The notes under the pieces are model-generated. The model was not told the DNA's origin, made no database searches, and was given only the letters and a program-made list of their open reading frames with translations. A program made the translations under genes and the position numbers. Below, one piece after another: positions 63,905 through 64,000 of a stretch of 64,000 nucleotides of DNA. This DNA is from Rosa chinensis (Eukaryota > Streptophyta > Magnoliopsida > Rosales > Rosaceae), in contig NC_037094.1 in NCBI RefSeq assembly GCF_002994745.2, forward strand, positions 45,831,139 through 45,895,138, in the 5' to 3' direction. Numbering within the stretch: the first letter of the stretch is position 1; each line of letters opens with the position of its first letter.

Positions 63905-64000
63905 TGTTGTAAATATTATATAAATGTGGTTGTCCACTGTAAATACTCATTAGTTATGTCCTTATGATGTAAACATTACTCCTATATAAAGGGGTCTAAT
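63905..64000 (+). repeat. Copia 3' LTR, first 96 bases
   Basis: Identical to 59549-59644; preceded by CATCCAAGGGGGAG. Confidence 0.9.

Larger units (their letters stand above)
59549..64000 (+). mobile_element. Copia deletion derivative with identical LTRs, runs off right edge
   Basis: 5' LTR 59549-59723 (TGTTGTAAAT...TTATAACA) and the first 96 bases of the 3' LTR from 63905 are identical over all visible bases. A primer-binding site (CGTTATCAGCACGAAG) follows the 5' LTR, and a purine tract (AAGGGGGAG) precedes the 3' LTR. The interior has a broken gag start, scattered decayed pol-like text with repeated AGGGGGAG motifs, and no RT, integrase or protease domain. It must rely on proteins supplied elsewhere. 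Confidence 0.85.

Overview
This is a window of plant nuclear DNA, from a dicot and possibly a Rosaceae species (an inference from the overall feel of the gene and repeat families, not tested). Evidence for a plant: plant-type JmjC demethylase genes of the JMJ25/IBM1 group, pentatricopeptide-repeat sequence, plant Copia, CACTA, hAT and Mutator-like elements, an endogenous caulimovirid, spliced genes with GT-AG introns, and AT-rich DNA full of microsatellites. Very little is intact host gene. The one long open host reading frame is a 1541-codon tandem JmjC gene at 38634-43259.

Layout. 1-1304 is the 3' part of an intronless JmjC gene, fused about 40 bp after its stop to a 5'-truncated, frameshifted UTP6 pseudogene (about 1375-3926). 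4819-5593 is a hAT-type element (8-bp target duplication) carrying a fragment of an acyl-activating enzyme gene. 5672-19589 is a minus-strand PPR pseudogene split by a four-level nest: PPR, then a foldback MITE, then a Copia element (6312-18252, target duplication ATTTG), then a CACTA element (10155-17078, target duplication ACG). The CACTA holds exon-like pieces of FKBP, of a probable KRR1-like gene and of at least one gene I could not name. 19.6-29.8 kb is gene-poor repeat country: tandem arrays, a LINE 3' end with 20-bp duplications, a 50-bp minisatellite with 100-bp higher-order structure, a pair of about 365-bp direct repeats, and a 1176-bp hairpin Mutator-like element with a 9-bp duplication.

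29786-37440 is an endogenous pararetrovirus. It has a primer-binding site, a 2050-codon polyprotein frame (movement protein, coat/zinc knuckle, protease, RT, RNase H) broken near its end by one in-frame TAG, then a TATA box, a leader hairpin and a poly(A) signal. 38.6-43.3 kb is the tandem JmjC gene. 45.5-58.8 kb is an old, left-truncated Copia element on the minus strand. It is invaded by a hAT MITE, a tRNA-derived SINE, a 2.3-kb solo LTR and a second gene-capturing CACTA element (53335-58699) with NADPH-cytochrome P450 reductase exon 1 and CLU/TSS exons. 58.87-59.31 kb repeats the upstream region of the JmjC gene, which marks a third JmjC locus. A Copia deletion derivative starting at 59549 follows that region and runs off the right edge; its two LTRs are identical over all 96 visible bases.

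Reading: a JmjC gene cluster (left partial copy, central two-unit fusion, right promoter remnant) has expanded in TE-rich DNA. All three readable JmjC cores carry HCN where the family's Fe(II)-binding HxD is expected. The mobile elements do not work together as a pathway; their nesting and target duplications give the order of insertions.
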